A stretch of 64,000 nt of DNA, from contig JAICXB010000002.1 in assembly GCA_025980765.1 (NCBI GenBank), positions 62,001-126,000 of the forward strand. Direction: 5' to 3'. This stretch comes from Terriglobales bacterium (lineage in GTDB: Bacteria > Acidobacteriota > Terriglobia > Terriglobales > Acidobacteriaceae). A model generated the notes under the pieces. That model searched no databases, was not told the DNA's origin, and was given only the letters and a program-made list of their open reading frames with translations. This document shows, piece after piece, positions 10,701 through 18,475 of the stretch. Numbering within the stretch: position 1 is the stretch's first letter; each line of letters starts with the position of its first letter. The translations under genes were made by a program, and so were the position numbers.

Positions 10701-11334
10701 GCTTGATTCCGTGATAGCCCTGCTGACAGAGTTCGTCGGAAGGGATTTTCAATTTGGCATTGATCTTGTCGATCACGGCGCCAGTGCCGCCGGCGCACTT
10801 GTCGTTCATCGAGGGAATTTTCTTTTTGCGACCGCTGGCTTCGTCTTCTTTGAAGACGATGATCTTCGCGTCCTGACCCCCAAGCTCAATGACCGAATTC
10901 ACCTCCGGATGCAGCTTTTCGACGGCTAGTGAGACCGCTGTGACTTCCTGCACAAATTTCGCCCCGATCAGCGGCGCAATGTTGCTGCCGCCCGAGCCGG
11001 TAATGAAGATTCGGCAGTTATTCAGAGCGATGCCGGCCTCCGCTTGCATGCGATTCAAAAATTCCAGGACCTTTTCCGGCTGCTTGGTCTCGTGCCGCTG
11101 GTAGTCCTGCCAGATCATCTGATCGGTGGCGGCATCGACTATGACGGACTTGACCGTTGTCGATCCCACATCGAGGCCAACGTAGTAGGCGAGCCGAGTC
11201 TCCCCCTGAGGCACAGGATTGGCGCGCGGCTTGGGCTTCGGCCGCGGCAGCGTGGCCATAAGTTCGCCAAGCTTCACATCCAGCTTGATCGACTTGCTCG
11301 AACAGCAACCGTTATTTGACACCTGAGCCTCCAC
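7732..11334 (-). CDS. Two-ASKHA acyl-CoA dehydratase activase fused to HgdB/DUF2229-like region
   Basis: 1200-aa protein of the BadF/BcrA/HgdC activase superfamily: ATP-driven electron donors to low-potential iron-sulfur enzymes. The first ASKHA domain starts at GLDVGSTTVKS (about residue 53), with Cys in NDKC and GKCGVFAE. The second starts at VDGGSTSTKAV (about 395), with Cys in NTQC and GCAVFMQSD. All four Cys that would bridge a [4Fe-4S] cluster are therefore kept. A CX2CX3C (CYFCKNNC, about 695) begins a COG3580/DUF2229-type HgdB-like half, and the last 50 residues are coiled-coil-like. GTG 11334 is chosen because it includes the shared N-terminal motif KLDVKLGELM (17-26) and a Lys/Pro linker. 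The reductase substrate is unknown. Confidence 0.88.
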   Translation of the reverse strand: MEAQVSNNGCCSSKSIKLDVKLGELMATLPRPKPKPRANPVPQGETRLAYYVGLDVGSTTVKSVIVDAATDQMIWQDYQRHETKQPEKVLEFLNRMQAEAGIALNNCRIFITGSGGSNIAPLIGAKFVQEVTAVSLAVEKLHPEVNSVIELGGQDAKIIVFKEDEASGRKKKIPSMNDKCAGGTGAVIDKINAKLKIPSDELCQQGYHGIKLHPVAGKCGVFAETDINGLQKQGIPSDQLMASLFDAIVLQNLSVLTRGHTLRPHVLLLGGPNCFIRGMREAWQHNIPKTWEERKVPIPEGESPETLIKTPENAQYFAALGSIEFGKDEDPDVGWYQGTEKLEHYIEVGRLEEKSQSGAAGLSASDEELQEFKTKYTIPRFIGAKFTSGSTVSGFIGVDGGSTSTKAVLIGEDGSVLCKAYQLSNGNPIQDTIDMFVALRQQVEAQGATMDVLGVGTTGYAKDVLKEVLHADVALVETVAHTESAMRFYDDPHCIVDVGGQDIKLIVLKDGRVKDFKLNTQCSAGNGYFLQSTAESLGIKVDEYSDIAFSANQMPVFGYGCAVFMQSDIVNFQRQGWAAKEILAGLAAVLPKNIFLYVASIPNLAKLGTRFILQGGTQKNLAAVKAEVDFVKSHFRSDQAEAEVIVHEHCGESGAIGAAVEAMRLYQNGRKTTFIGLDAVQAISYRTTRNENTRCYFCKNNCLRTFIDVQVGEAKEWKAPAFKSKVPLQQGEQRLIISTCEKGQVEDVAAMRGIKAGLDAMKDANPNYVEIAASSVWRSQNPKKIADPIPSAKWPWQSAAVKQRAELMKKRATMRVGMPKVLNMYVYAPMFSAYLESLGLEPENIVYSDYTSRDMYKAGAGRGAIDPCFPSKIGIPHVYNLIWVKHAKKPLDAIFFPMIDVMTTHLKCTTGSNACPTVTATPDAVKAAFTKETDVFKEHGITYLDPILNLADRKLLSLQMYRAWQPVLGLSEEENDRAIEVAFRAQEDYEAGMRKRARETLEMLERENRIGIVMLGRAYHHDPGVNHEIMDEFQKLGYPVFSQSHLPIDDDILDRLFGDEVRAGVIKNPLDITDVWKNAYSGSTNHKIWAAKFTARHPNLVALEISNFKCGHDAPIYSVIEDIIENSGTPYFAFKDLDENKPTGSIRIRVETIDYFLRRYREDLVKKREAVNDIDAQLAEYERKLREELMAVREAEVGAD

Positions 11335-11349
11335 TGCAACCTGGCAATT

Positions 11350-11420
11350 TTGCGATTTGGTGATTTCGCGATTTGGTGATTTTCAAATCACGAAATCAAA
11401 AATCACGAAATCACGAAATG
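11350..11420. repeat. 8-bp word inverted repeat (GCGATTTG/GTGATTTC)
   Basis: Four octamers of the type GCGATTTG or GTGATTTC are followed by complementary GAAATCAC-type octamers, forming a long A/T-rich hairpin. It lies between the radical SAM gene and the downstream activase gene, so it could attenuate the operon. Confidence 0.65.
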
Positions 11421-11423
11421 TTT

Positions 11424-12719
11424 TCAGTCGCTCCAATTCGTAACTCCCTGGAAGCCGCGCATTGCCTGCTTCAGCATCCACTTGATCACACGCGTGTCGT
11501 TGTAGCAGAAGCCCACGATGTGATTGAGGGTGGAGAAGCAATGCGGCTGGCAGGCTTTCTTCATCACCTTCAGCGGTCCCATTTCGAACTTCTCGTTTTC
11601 GATGGTGCCCCAATCGTAATTTGCCGAGTACATAGGGAAGCACGGCGCCAGCGTGCCGTCGGTGCGGATGATCAGCGTGTTTTGTCCGGCGCGGCAATTC
11701 CAATCCTGGATGCCTCCGCGCATGAACTGCTTCATTTCCGCGATGCGCGAGGTGGAGTTCGTCATCTTGTAGCCGGAGTTCTGCTTAGCGATGATCCAGT
11801 CGAGCAGCTCATCCACCTGGTCCCAGTGCTTTTCTGTGACGTAGGTTGGATTGTTTTCCAGATGCTTGAAATGGGGCTGCTCGGTCATGGGCGATTCGCA
11901 GATGTGGTAGTCGGTGGCGACGCCGTTGTCGTGCGCGATCTCGGTGAGTTGGCGCACGTCGTCCATGTTGTTGCCGCAGATGTTGATGTTGATGAATACG
12001 CAATAGCCATAGCGATGCTGCCGCTTGATCAGGTAATCGAAATATGATCGGATCGGCGCCAATGCTTTGGGCAACCCTGGCTTCAGATCGACGGCGTCAA
12101 TGGCGAGATTTACGACAGAAACGCCGGCATCGCCCAGCTTATCGATAACGTCCGGACGCAGCAGGCGGCCATTAGTCGGCAGATAAATCCAAAAACCTTT
12201 CTTGGCGGCATAGTACGTCACCTTGTGCGCGAAGTCCGGACGCAGCAGCGGCTCACCGCCCATCAGCGCCAGCACGCGTCCGCTAGTCGAGTGTAGCCAG
12301 TCAATCGAGCGCTTGGCGATGTCCTCGGTCATCCCCTTCACGCGATTGTCGAAGGCCCAGCAGTAGTGGCAGTCGAGATTGCACTTCCACTCCGTGAACA
12401 GGTAAGCAACGATGGGATGGAAATGGCCGGGCAAAACACGGGATTTCACGTAAGGGAAAGCCCAGCCCTTCATCGCGTGCATGATCTGCGCGGGCGAGTA
12501 TTTCCGACGTTCGCCTTTGGGCGCGTAGTCTTCGTCATTGCCTGCCTGAAGATGCGGACGGCTGGGGAACGGCGGCACGGGCAAAGCGTGCGGTGCGCCG
12601 GTCGGCAGCGGTGGAGGCGTAGGCCGCACAGAGGGCTTCATCAGCAGTTCGTGAAGCTGTACATCAAGGCGAAATGGCGGTGGCGCTTCCGGTGATGTGG
12701 GCTGCGGCGTCGTCGACAT
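11424..12719 (-). CDS. Radical SAM/SPASM-type protein with N-terminal LDV-Pro tag
   Basis: 431-aa radical SAM enzyme. CNLDCHYC (residues 113-120, CX3CX2C) binds the SAM [4Fe-4S] cluster, and MGGEPLLRPD (about 160) is the GGE motif. A Cys-rich C-terminal part (CRAG, APCF, ACQPHC, GFC; about 338-410) resembles a SPASM/twitch region binding auxiliary clusters. Residues 17-26, RLDVQLHELL, match the same positions of the activase, and residues 27-55 are Pro-rich. ATG 12719 is preceded by AGGA. It sits between the two HgdB-like genes on the same strand, suggesting maturation or modification of that complex; the actual reaction is unknown. Confidence 0.85.
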   Translation of the reverse strand: MSTTPQPTSPEAPPPFRLDVQLHELLMKPSVRPTPPPLPTGAPHALPVPPFPSRPHLQAGNDEDYAPKGERRKYSPAQIMHAMKGWAFPYVKSRVLPGHFHPIVAYLFTEWKCNLDCHYCWAFDNRVKGMTEDIAKRSIDWLHSTSGRVLALMGGEPLLRPDFAHKVTYYAAKKGFWIYLPTNGRLLRPDVIDKLGDAGVSVVNLAIDAVDLKPGLPKALAPIRSYFDYLIKRQHRYGYCVFININICGNNMDDVRQLTEIAHDNGVATDYHICESPMTEQPHFKHLENNPTYVTEKHWDQVDELLDWIIAKQNSGYKMTNSTSRIAEMKQFMRGGIQDWNCRAGQNTLIIRTDGTLAPCFPMYSANYDWGTIENEKFEMGPLKVMKKACQPHCFSTLNHIVGFCYNDTRVIKWMLKQAMRGFQGVTNWSD

Positions 12720-12746
12720 GAATCCTGCTTCGGCTATCTGTTTTTT

Positions 12747-12882
12747 TCACCACGGAGCCACGGAGAACACGGAGGAAAATCCTGAATTTTGATTGTTGAT
12801 TAGAAATCAACTCAGCACTTTACCCATTTCAAAATTCAAAGCTCAAGCATTCAGAATTACTCCGTGTCCTCCGTGGTGAAAC
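12747..12882. repeat. CACGGAG word inverted repeat
   Basis: The left arm (12747-12779) has repeated CACGGAG words. The right arm (12857-12882) has CTCCGTG words in the opposite sense, separated by an A/T-rich centre. The same family recurs at 63774-63910. It lies between the COG3581-like gene and the radical SAM gene. Confidence 0.65.
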
Positions 12883-12898
12883 GGTTTCTTGCGGCAGG

Positions 12899-14719
12899 CT
12901 AGGACGCTGTTGCCAGCGCCCTCGCCTGGATCGGTACGCGATGCAGCTTGGTCCTCCCGTTGATCAGATCGTTTACGTGCAGCACGAAGTTAGCCGCCAT
13001 TCCGGTCACGCCCTCACGATGCGGCATGGGATAGAACAATTGCCGCAGCTCGGGATGATCGGCGACGTAGCTCTTGATCTGTTCGAGCGACTTCCCAGTG
13101 GACTTCAGCGCCTGATCAAACTCCATGCGCGCCTTCACCTTGGCCTCGCCGAGCGCCATCTGCACGCGGCTGTGCGCGTTGATCTCGCCTTCGCCCGAAG
13201 TTTCAATCGGTAAGAAGATCATTTCTTTGAAGGCATTGGCGACGGCCGACTGCGCTCCATCGGACTGCGTGGAAGGCATACAGCCAAACGGCTTCAGCGC
13301 CAGCACCATGTGGCAGAGCTTGTGCTTGGTGTAGTAGATGTTCTTGCCAACTTCCAGGTGACCTTCTCCGCCGCGCGCAAACTGGTTGTAGAAGGGCATG
13401 GCGAGATCGGCCATTTCCTTTTGCGAGACCAGATGATGGGCGATGCCGCCCAGCGCGTCGACCGCGCGATGGTACTGGCGGGAGTAAATCATCTCGCCGA
13501 CGGCAATCCCGGCAAGCTTCTTGCGGAAGTTCAACTCATTGACAGCGTGCTTGTGCAGCTCCCACCACGCGGGGCGATGGTACTTGTCGTCCAGCGGCTT
13601 CTTCTCGCGCCAGCGCTCTTTCACCTGGTACATCATGTACATAATCCAAGTGGCAATGGGTTCCACCAGCACCTGCGCGCCTTCCCGTTCGAGGAAGGCA
13701 AACATATTGAAGTTGCCGTCGCCCTCGGTGATCTGCGCCCAGAATTCGCCGATGATCTTTACCACGGGCTTTACTCGCAGGCGATCGACCTCAATGGTCG
13801 CCAGGTGATCGTGCACCACCTGCAAACACTCTTTGTAGGCTCTGCCGTAGAGGTGCTCCCAAACCTTGCCCAGGGAATTTACGACCTTCTCCCATCCCGC
13901 GTTCTTGTGCGCGGCCATCTGCTTCGAGAGCCACGCCGGCAAATCTTCGTGATCTTCAAAGGGCTTGCGCTCCTTCAACATCGCGCAGAGTGTGTCCACC
14001 GACTCTTTGAAGACGCGGTCGGTCTGTCCCTTATTCACCTCAAATGGGCGAATGCGGAAGATCATCTCGTTCATGATGTCGCCGAGATTCAGCGCGTTGA
14101 ACATGCCCATACCGAAGTCGACAGTGAACTTGAGGCCGGGCTCGCCCGAGGCGGCCTGGATGCCGTCGTTCTGCTGGAAGAGCAGGACGCGGAAGCCGTC
14201 AAAGCCGGCATTCTGCAGGGCCAGCCGGTATTCGGACTCGTACATTCCAAAACGGCAGGGGCCGCATGATCCGGCGGTGAAGAAGACGTAGTTGTCGAGA
14301 ATTTCCCGTTTGGGTACGCCCGCAGACTCGAGCAGTTGCAGATACTGCACCAGATTGCCGACGGTGAAGTACGTTGGATTGCACTGTCCGTTGTTGCCGT
14401 ACTCCTTGCCGAGCTGGAAGGCGGCGACGTTCGGCGTGGGCAGCACGTCGCATTTGTAGCCGCAGGCCTCGAAGACGGCCTTCATCACCTTCTCGTGCTT
14501 CCAGGTGAGGCCGCCAATCAGGATGGTGACTTTGTCGCGCTCCTCGGCGGTAAATGCCCGTTCCACCGGCCGGTGAAAGTGCTTGCCATGAGGGCCATTG
14601 CCGGCGTTGGTGAGACGCTGGCGCTCCGCTTCGATCTTGCGTCGAATCTCTTCCTCAATTGGGACGGGAGGACGATTGCTGAGGCCGGCGAGAGGAACAT
14701 CGATTCTGGTAGCAGACAT
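12899..14719 (-). CDS. COG3581-type HgdB-like protein (stand-alone)
   Basis: 606-aa protein resembling the C-terminal COG3581 part of long CoA-substrate-specific activase fusions, here as a separate gene. Cys-containing landmarks are CGYKCDVLPTPN (about residues 67-78), CGPC (about 152) and KPFGCMPSTQSDGAQS (about 474), which may bind iron-sulfur clusters. The N-terminus, RIDVPLAGLSNRPPVP (residues 5-20), is a shorter form of the motif found in the two genes downstream. GGAG lies 7 nt before ATG 14719. It is the first gene of the three-gene minus-strand set. By family it belongs with the HgdAB/double-cubane protein superfamily; the substrate is unknown. Confidence 0.82.
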   Translation of the reverse strand: MSATRIDVPLAGLSNRPPVPIEEEIRRKIEAERQRLTNAGNGPHGKHFHRPVERAFTAEERDKVTILIGGLTWKHEKVMKAVFEACGYKCDVLPTPNVAAFQLGKEYGNNGQCNPTYFTVGNLVQYLQLLESAGVPKREILDNYVFFTAGSCGPCRFGMYESEYRLALQNAGFDGFRVLLFQQNDGIQAASGEPGLKFTVDFGMGMFNALNLGDIMNEMIFRIRPFEVNKGQTDRVFKESVDTLCAMLKERKPFEDHEDLPAWLSKQMAAHKNAGWEKVVNSLGKVWEHLYGRAYKECLQVVHDHLATIEVDRLRVKPVVKIIGEFWAQITEGDGNFNMFAFLEREGAQVLVEPIATWIMYMMYQVKERWREKKPLDDKYHRPAWWELHKHAVNELNFRKKLAGIAVGEMIYSRQYHRAVDALGGIAHHLVSQKEMADLAMPFYNQFARGGEGHLEVGKNIYYTKHKLCHMVLALKPFGCMPSTQSDGAQSAVANAFKEMIFLPIETSGEGEINAHSRVQMALGEAKVKARMEFDQALKSTGKSLEQIKSYVADHPELRQLFYPMPHREGVTGMAANFVLHVNDLINGRTKLHRVPIQARALATAS

Positions 14720-15120
14720 ATTCTTCTCCGTGGAGGTCGCGAAACGCGAACGGTAAGGTTGACCGTTGTTTGCTGGAGGAGCGAGACATAAACCTTAGTT
14801 GCCGGATTGGGGAGCGGAGACGAGGCGACGTATCAGTACCCGCTGCGGTAGCGGCGTGCGAATTTGGCCGGGGTGGATAATGCTGGGCGGACGAGAGGTT
14901 ATCAATCAGCTTGCGCGCGAGTACAGCGTGGGCGCTTCTGCTGAAACGAATACTGTCCATGCTCAACGAGCTACTTTCATGCATGGCTCGCATCCAAGTC
15001 TAACGTTAGATGCCGCAGATAAAATTAAACATACCGAAAGCGAGAATTATTTTGCAAGTGGCTGGAAGGTTTTTGTGGCTTTCTAAACGTTTCAGATAAA
15101 AATATATGCTGGAGCCGTCT
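14720..15120. other. Divergent intergenic region
   Basis: 401-bp gap between the start of the COG3581-like gene (minus) and a small plus-strand gene, so it should hold both promoters. No convincing gene, RNA structure or textbook promoter was seen. An open frame at 14799-15086 has no recognisable features. Confidence 0.5.
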
Positions 15121-15405
15121 ATGGCCTACACTCCTCCCCCAGACAAAATCATGTTTGAGATTTATAAGGATGTCGCACGCGACGGCAATTATCGCGTGAT
15201 CTACTTCACAGAACTCGACGACCACAATCGCGAAGCGGAAATCAATCGCGCCGCAAATGGCGAGCACTTCTATGACGGGTTTATCCGCAATCGGGAAAAG
15301 GACAAAGCAAAGCTCGCGGTAGGCCGGGTAATTGAACGTCTCAATCGCGGAGAAAACATTGCCATAGCAGAGATAGAGCGGGAGCTGGCGTCATTCGTCG
15401 CATGA
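15121..15405 (+). CDS. Small conserved-looking hypothetical protein
   Basis: 94-aa soluble, charged protein with no recognised family. It begins MAYTPPPDKIMFEIYKDV and ends in a helical segment rich in Glu and Arg. GGAG at 15111-15114 lies six bases before ATG 15121, favouring it over the in-frame ATG at 15106. The composition (Tyr/Phe/Asp in a regular pattern) looks like real protein rather than chance ORF. It converges on the phosphoesterase gene; the function is unknown. Confidence 0.55.
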   Translation: MAYTPPPDKIMFEIYKDVARDGNYRVIYFTELDDHNREAEINRAANGEHFYDGFIRNREKDKAKLAVGRVIERLNRGENIAIAEIERELASFVA

Positions 15406-15414
15406 ACTCGTAAT

Positions 15415-16515
15415 TTACTTACATGCAGGTCCATCAGGCACATAGGGAACCTGATTTCCACTGAAGCACGCATCCACCTGCTTCTGTCCATAGCGTTCGG
15501 TCACGCTGGCGGGGACCCCGGACGGGGTCACCTCTTTGAACTGGAATTGGATCTCACCGTTGGGTGAGACGGTCCCCAGCAAGTATCCATAGACATCGGT
15601 CTGCGCTTTGCCCTCACCTGCATTTTTGGGAAGCCGATAGCGCTGGGCACCGGCGGTACCGACGATCCATCCCGGAAGAACACTTTCCGGTTGCGAGTGG
15701 CAGGCATCCTTGTAAATGTCGGTCATAAAAAAGTGCGAGTGGCTGGCGAGCACGTACACGGGTTTGTGGGTGCGCGCGCGAAACTGCACCAGATCCTGAT
15801 ACACGCGGCGTCCGCTGCGCTCTTCCTGTGCCGACTCATTCATGCTGTGTCCGGCGGAGAGGCTGTCGGGCAGCGCCTCATGCATGCCCAGCACAACGCT
15901 GTGTACCGAAGGATCGGCCTGGTCACGGCCGAGCGTCTGCTCTATCCAGCGCACCTGGGCATCGTCAAATTGATCGTGAGAGGCGTTGTCGAGGCTCATG
16001 AAATCCACCCCGCTCTCGATCCAGCGATAGTAGGTGCGAAGTTTGTGATCGCCGGGATCGTCCTTCAGGCGTTGGGCGCGGAGTTCGGGCGTTTCCAGCC
16101 AGTCGGCAAATTGCTGCAGGTAGTCGGCGCGAGTAAACGGCGGGACCAGTTCGTGGTTCCCGATTCCGAGATGTACCGGCGTTTCCCCAAACGGAACGAG
16201 CTGCTGGGCGATGAAATCGTTCCAGGCCAGGCGCTGATAATCGAAGATGCTGAGGTGCTGCTTGCTGTCGCGGTATTGAGGCGAGGAGAGAAAGTCCTGA
16301 TCGAAATCGTAGATCCAGCGGAAGTCGCCGAGGTGCCAGTAGAATTTGGAGCCGTCGCTGTGTACCCCCGCGGCAATCGCCGGCATGACAATATCGCCGC
16401 AGTTGCGGGAATCACCGGAGACCGCGAACGACCAGCGCTCGGTTTTCTGGGAATGCGAGAGGGTGGGCAGCAGGAACAGTCCTAATGCGAGGAGACAAGC
16501 CTTCATATGAGCCAT
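15415..16515 (-). CDS. Secreted calcineurin-like metallophosphoesterase
   Basis: 366-aa exported phosphoesterase. The signal peptide is MKACLLALGLFLLPTLSHS (starting at the second Met). Metal-site landmarks in order are SGDSRNCGD, HLGDFRW, GIGNHE, GMHEALP and ASHSHF, fitting the calcineurin-like superfamily GD..GD..GNH..H..GHxH layout. The first motif is GDSR instead of the more usual DxH. The ORF is open upstream to 17001, but only the 16515/16506 ATGs give a signal peptide. Phosphomonoesterase or diesterase substrates cannot be assigned. Confidence 0.75.
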   Translation of the reverse strand: MAHMKACLLALGLFLLPTLSHSQKTERWSFAVSGDSRNCGDIVMPAIAAGVHSDGSKFYWHLGDFRWIYDFDQDFLSSPQYRDSKQHLSIFDYQRLAWNDFIAQQLVPFGETPVHLGIGNHELVPPFTRADYLQQFADWLETPELRAQRLKDDPGDHKLRTYYRWIESGVDFMSLDNASHDQFDDAQVRWIEQTLGRDQADPSVHSVVLGMHEALPDSLSAGHSMNESAQEERSGRRVYQDLVQFRARTHKPVYVLASHSHFFMTDIYKDACHSQPESVLPGWIVGTAGAQRYRLPKNAGEGKAQTDVYGYLLGTVSPNGEIQFQFKEVTPSGVPASVTERYGQKQVDACFSGNQVPYVPDGPACK

Positions 16516-16599
16516 TCTTGCCAGCGGAAAAGAATACCATGCTGCCGAAGAAAGACGTCCCCCGAGCGGGCCATGCTCCTTAATAAAAAAGCGCAAACC

Positions 16600-16629
16600 G
16601 TGTCGATTCTCGACACGCTCAATCGACGT
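16600..16629 (+). promoter_or_regulatory. Putative ECF42 promoter (TGTCGA-17-CGAC)
   Basis: TGTCGA at 16601-16606 and CGACGT at 16624-16629 are separated by 17 nt, upstream of the DGPF protein and ECF sigma genes. ECF42 group sigma factors are reported to use TGTCGA at -35 and a CGA/TC-type -10. The -35 word is also part of a perfect 7-bp dyad, GTGTCGA-TTC-TCGACAC (16600-16616), which could bind a regulator. Confidence 0.55.
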
Positions 16630-16687
16630 ACAAGTAGAGCCTGACTGAATCGGGCTCGGCACTACATCTGAATTGGAGAGTGAAGCC

Positions 16688-17113
16688 ATGAGAGTGATGG
16701 TCGTTGTGAAAGCATCGAAGAAGTCAGAATCCGGCGCTTTGCCGGACACGAAGATCCTGACGGAAATGGGCAAGTATAACGAGGAGCTCGCGAAGGCGGG
16801 CATCCTGCTCGCCGGTGAAGGGCTACAGCCAACTTCAAAAGCGGCGCGCGTGAAATTCACTGGAGACAAGCGGTCGGTTGTCGATGGTCCGTTTGCCGAG
16901 ACCAAGGAGCTGATTGCCGGTTTCTGGCTGTGGCAAGTCCGGTCGATGGATGAAGCCAAACAATGGGCGCTCCGTTGTCCCAAGCCCCACGACGAAGACA
17001 CCGAGATTGAAATCCGCCCGCTTTTTGAAGCCGCAGACTTTGGCGAAAACTTTACCCCTGAACTTCAGCAACAAGAGCAGCGCATTCGCAACCAGGTCGC
17101 CGGTAAGAAGTAG
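16688..17113 (+). CDS. DGPF/YCII-family protein
   Basis: 141-aa YCII-related (DGPF) protein. The name motif is intact in VDGPFAETKELIAGFWLW (about residues 61-78). The family folds as a ferredoxin-like dimer, and its members accompany ECF42 sigma factors, whose activity they are thought to influence. ATG 16688 has GGAGAG 7 nt upstream; the in-frame TTG 16673 lacks this. It sits 50 nt before the sigma gene in the same direction, behind an ECF42-like promoter. Confidence 0.88.
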   Translation: MRVMVVVKASKKSESGALPDTKILTEMGKYNEELAKAGILLAGEGLQPTSKAARVKFTGDKRSVVDGPFAETKELIAGFWLWQVRSMDEAKQWALRCPKPHDEDTEIEIRPLFEAADFGENFTPELQQQEQRIRNQVAGKK

Positions 17114-17163
17114 CCTGCGGCACGAGCTTGCTACTGGCGTCGCTGGCGTGATGTCATCTTTGG

Positions 17164-18456
17164 ATGAGCGATTCGGAGATGCATCGCGCCATCGAAGCCA
17201 TTTGGCGGATCGAGGCCGCTAAAGTGATCGCCGGCCTCGCTCGCATGGTGCGCGATATTGGCATCGCTGAAGATCTCGCGCAAGATGCGCTGGTCACAGC
17301 GCTGGAACAATGGCCTCGGGAAGGCGTGCCGCCCAAACCCGGCGCGTGGCTGATGGCGACCGCAAAACATCGTGCGCTCGATTGGCTTCGGCGGAACCAG
17401 ATGATGGACCGCAAACACGAGGACCTCGCGTATGAGATGCAGCTTCGCGAGAGCAGTGTCCCAGACATTCACGCCGAGCGCGATGAGATCGACGACGACT
17501 TGCTCCGTCTCATCTTTGTCGCCTGTCATCCTGCATTGCCGGAGGAAGCGCGCGTCGCGCTCACGCTACGGCTTCTCGGTGGCTTGACGACAGGCGAGAT
17601 CGCCCGCGCGTATCTGCTCTCAGAAGCTACGCTGGCGCAGAGGATCGTCCGCGCCAAGCGGATTCTCGCGCAACGGCGCGTGCCGTTCGAGGTGCCGACA
17701 GGTACCGAGCTCAAGGACCGGCTCTCGTCGGTGCTCGGCGTCATTTATCTCATCTTCAATGAAGGCTACGCAGCTACTGCCGGCGATCGCTGGATTCGTC
17801 CTGACCTGTGCCAGGAAGCTCTTCGCCTGGGGCGCACTCTCGCGCAACTGATGCCCTCAGAATCCGAGGTGCACGCCCTGCTTGCTTTGATGGAGTTGCA
17901 GGCTTCTCGCTTCAAAGCGCGGGTGAACGGCGAGGGAGAACCGGTGTTGCTATTGGAACAGAATCGCAGCCACTGGGACCACCTTCTGATTGACCGTGGG
18001 CTACGCGGACTTGAGCAGGTGGAAAAGCTTGGAGGCGCTGGAGGGATTTACGCGCTGCAAGCTGCAATTGCAGCCTGTCACGCCCGCGCCCGCCTTGCTG
18101 AGCAGACTGATTGGACCCGAATCGCCGAACTCTATCGCAATTTGATGGAAGTTGCTCCATCCCCAGTGGTGCAACTGAACCAGGCGATGGCCCTCGGGAT
18201 GGCCGAAGGTCCCGCCGCTGGGCTCGCAATCGTGGAAGAGATCGCCTCGGAAGCTTCCCTTGCGAACTATCATCGGCTATCCAGCGTGCGCGGTGATCTG
18301 CTGTTCCGGCTGGGACGATTCACCGAAGCGCGCGCAGAATTTGAACGCGCCGCTTCCCTCACGCAAAATGCCCGGGAACGCCAACTCCTGCTCAGCCGCG
18401 CTGATTCCTGCGCGGAACGCGGCGAAACCGCTGCGGGTGGTCCTGTCGTCCACTAG
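17164..18456 (+). CDS. ECF42-type RNA polymerase sigma factor with C-terminal extension
   Basis: 430-aa extracytoplasmic-function sigma factor. The sigma2 region is in the first 80 residues (RDIGIAEDLAQDALVTALEQW). Sigma4 is at about 115-175 (LTLRLLGGLTTGEIARAYLLSEATLAQRIVRAK). A long alpha-helical DUF6596/TPR-like extension of about 240 residues follows, diagnostic of ECF42 factors. It has no anti-sigma partner but is preceded by a DGPF protein, the known pairing. ATG 17164 follows GGATG context closely after the DGPF gene. It probably drives its own operon through the TGTCGA promoter at 16601. Confidence 0.92.
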   Translation: MSDSEMHRAIEAIWRIEAAKVIAGLARMVRDIGIAEDLAQDALVTALEQWPREGVPPKPGAWLMATAKHRALDWLRRNQMMDRKHEDLAYEMQLRESSVPDIHAERDEIDDDLLRLIFVACHPALPEEARVALTLRLLGGLTTGEIARAYLLSEATLAQRIVRAKRILAQRRVPFEVPTGTELKDRLSSVLGVIYLIFNEGYAATAGDRWIRPDLCQEALRLGRTLAQLMPSESEVHALLALMELQASRFKARVNGEGEPVLLLEQNRSHWDHLLIDRGLRGLEQVEKLGGAGGIYALQAAIAACHARARLAEQTDWTRIAELYRNLMEVAPSPVVQLNQAMALGMAEGPAAGLAIVEEIASEASLANYHRLSSVRGDLLFRLGRFTEARAEFERAASLTQNARERQLLLSRADSCAERGETAAGGPVVH

Positions 18457-18475
18457 TTGCAGGTGAAAACGGTCC

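Noticed and set aside
10267..10929. A 220-codon plus-strand frame inside the activase gene
   Set aside because: Antisense shadow; the minus-strand ASKHA motifs are unmistakable.
13310..14269. A 319-codon plus-strand frame inside the COG3581-like gene
   Set aside because: Shadow of a strongly supported minus-strand gene with conserved Cys motifs.
7732..14719. Bacterial microcompartment locus, suggested by the N-terminal tag plus Pro linker
   Set aside because: No shell protein gene is in the window; the tag similarity to cargo peptides is only general.
14799..15086. A 95-codon plus-strand frame in the divergent gap
   Set aside because: No ribosome-binding site, no recognisable features, Arg/Gly/Trp-heavy composition typical of chance frames.
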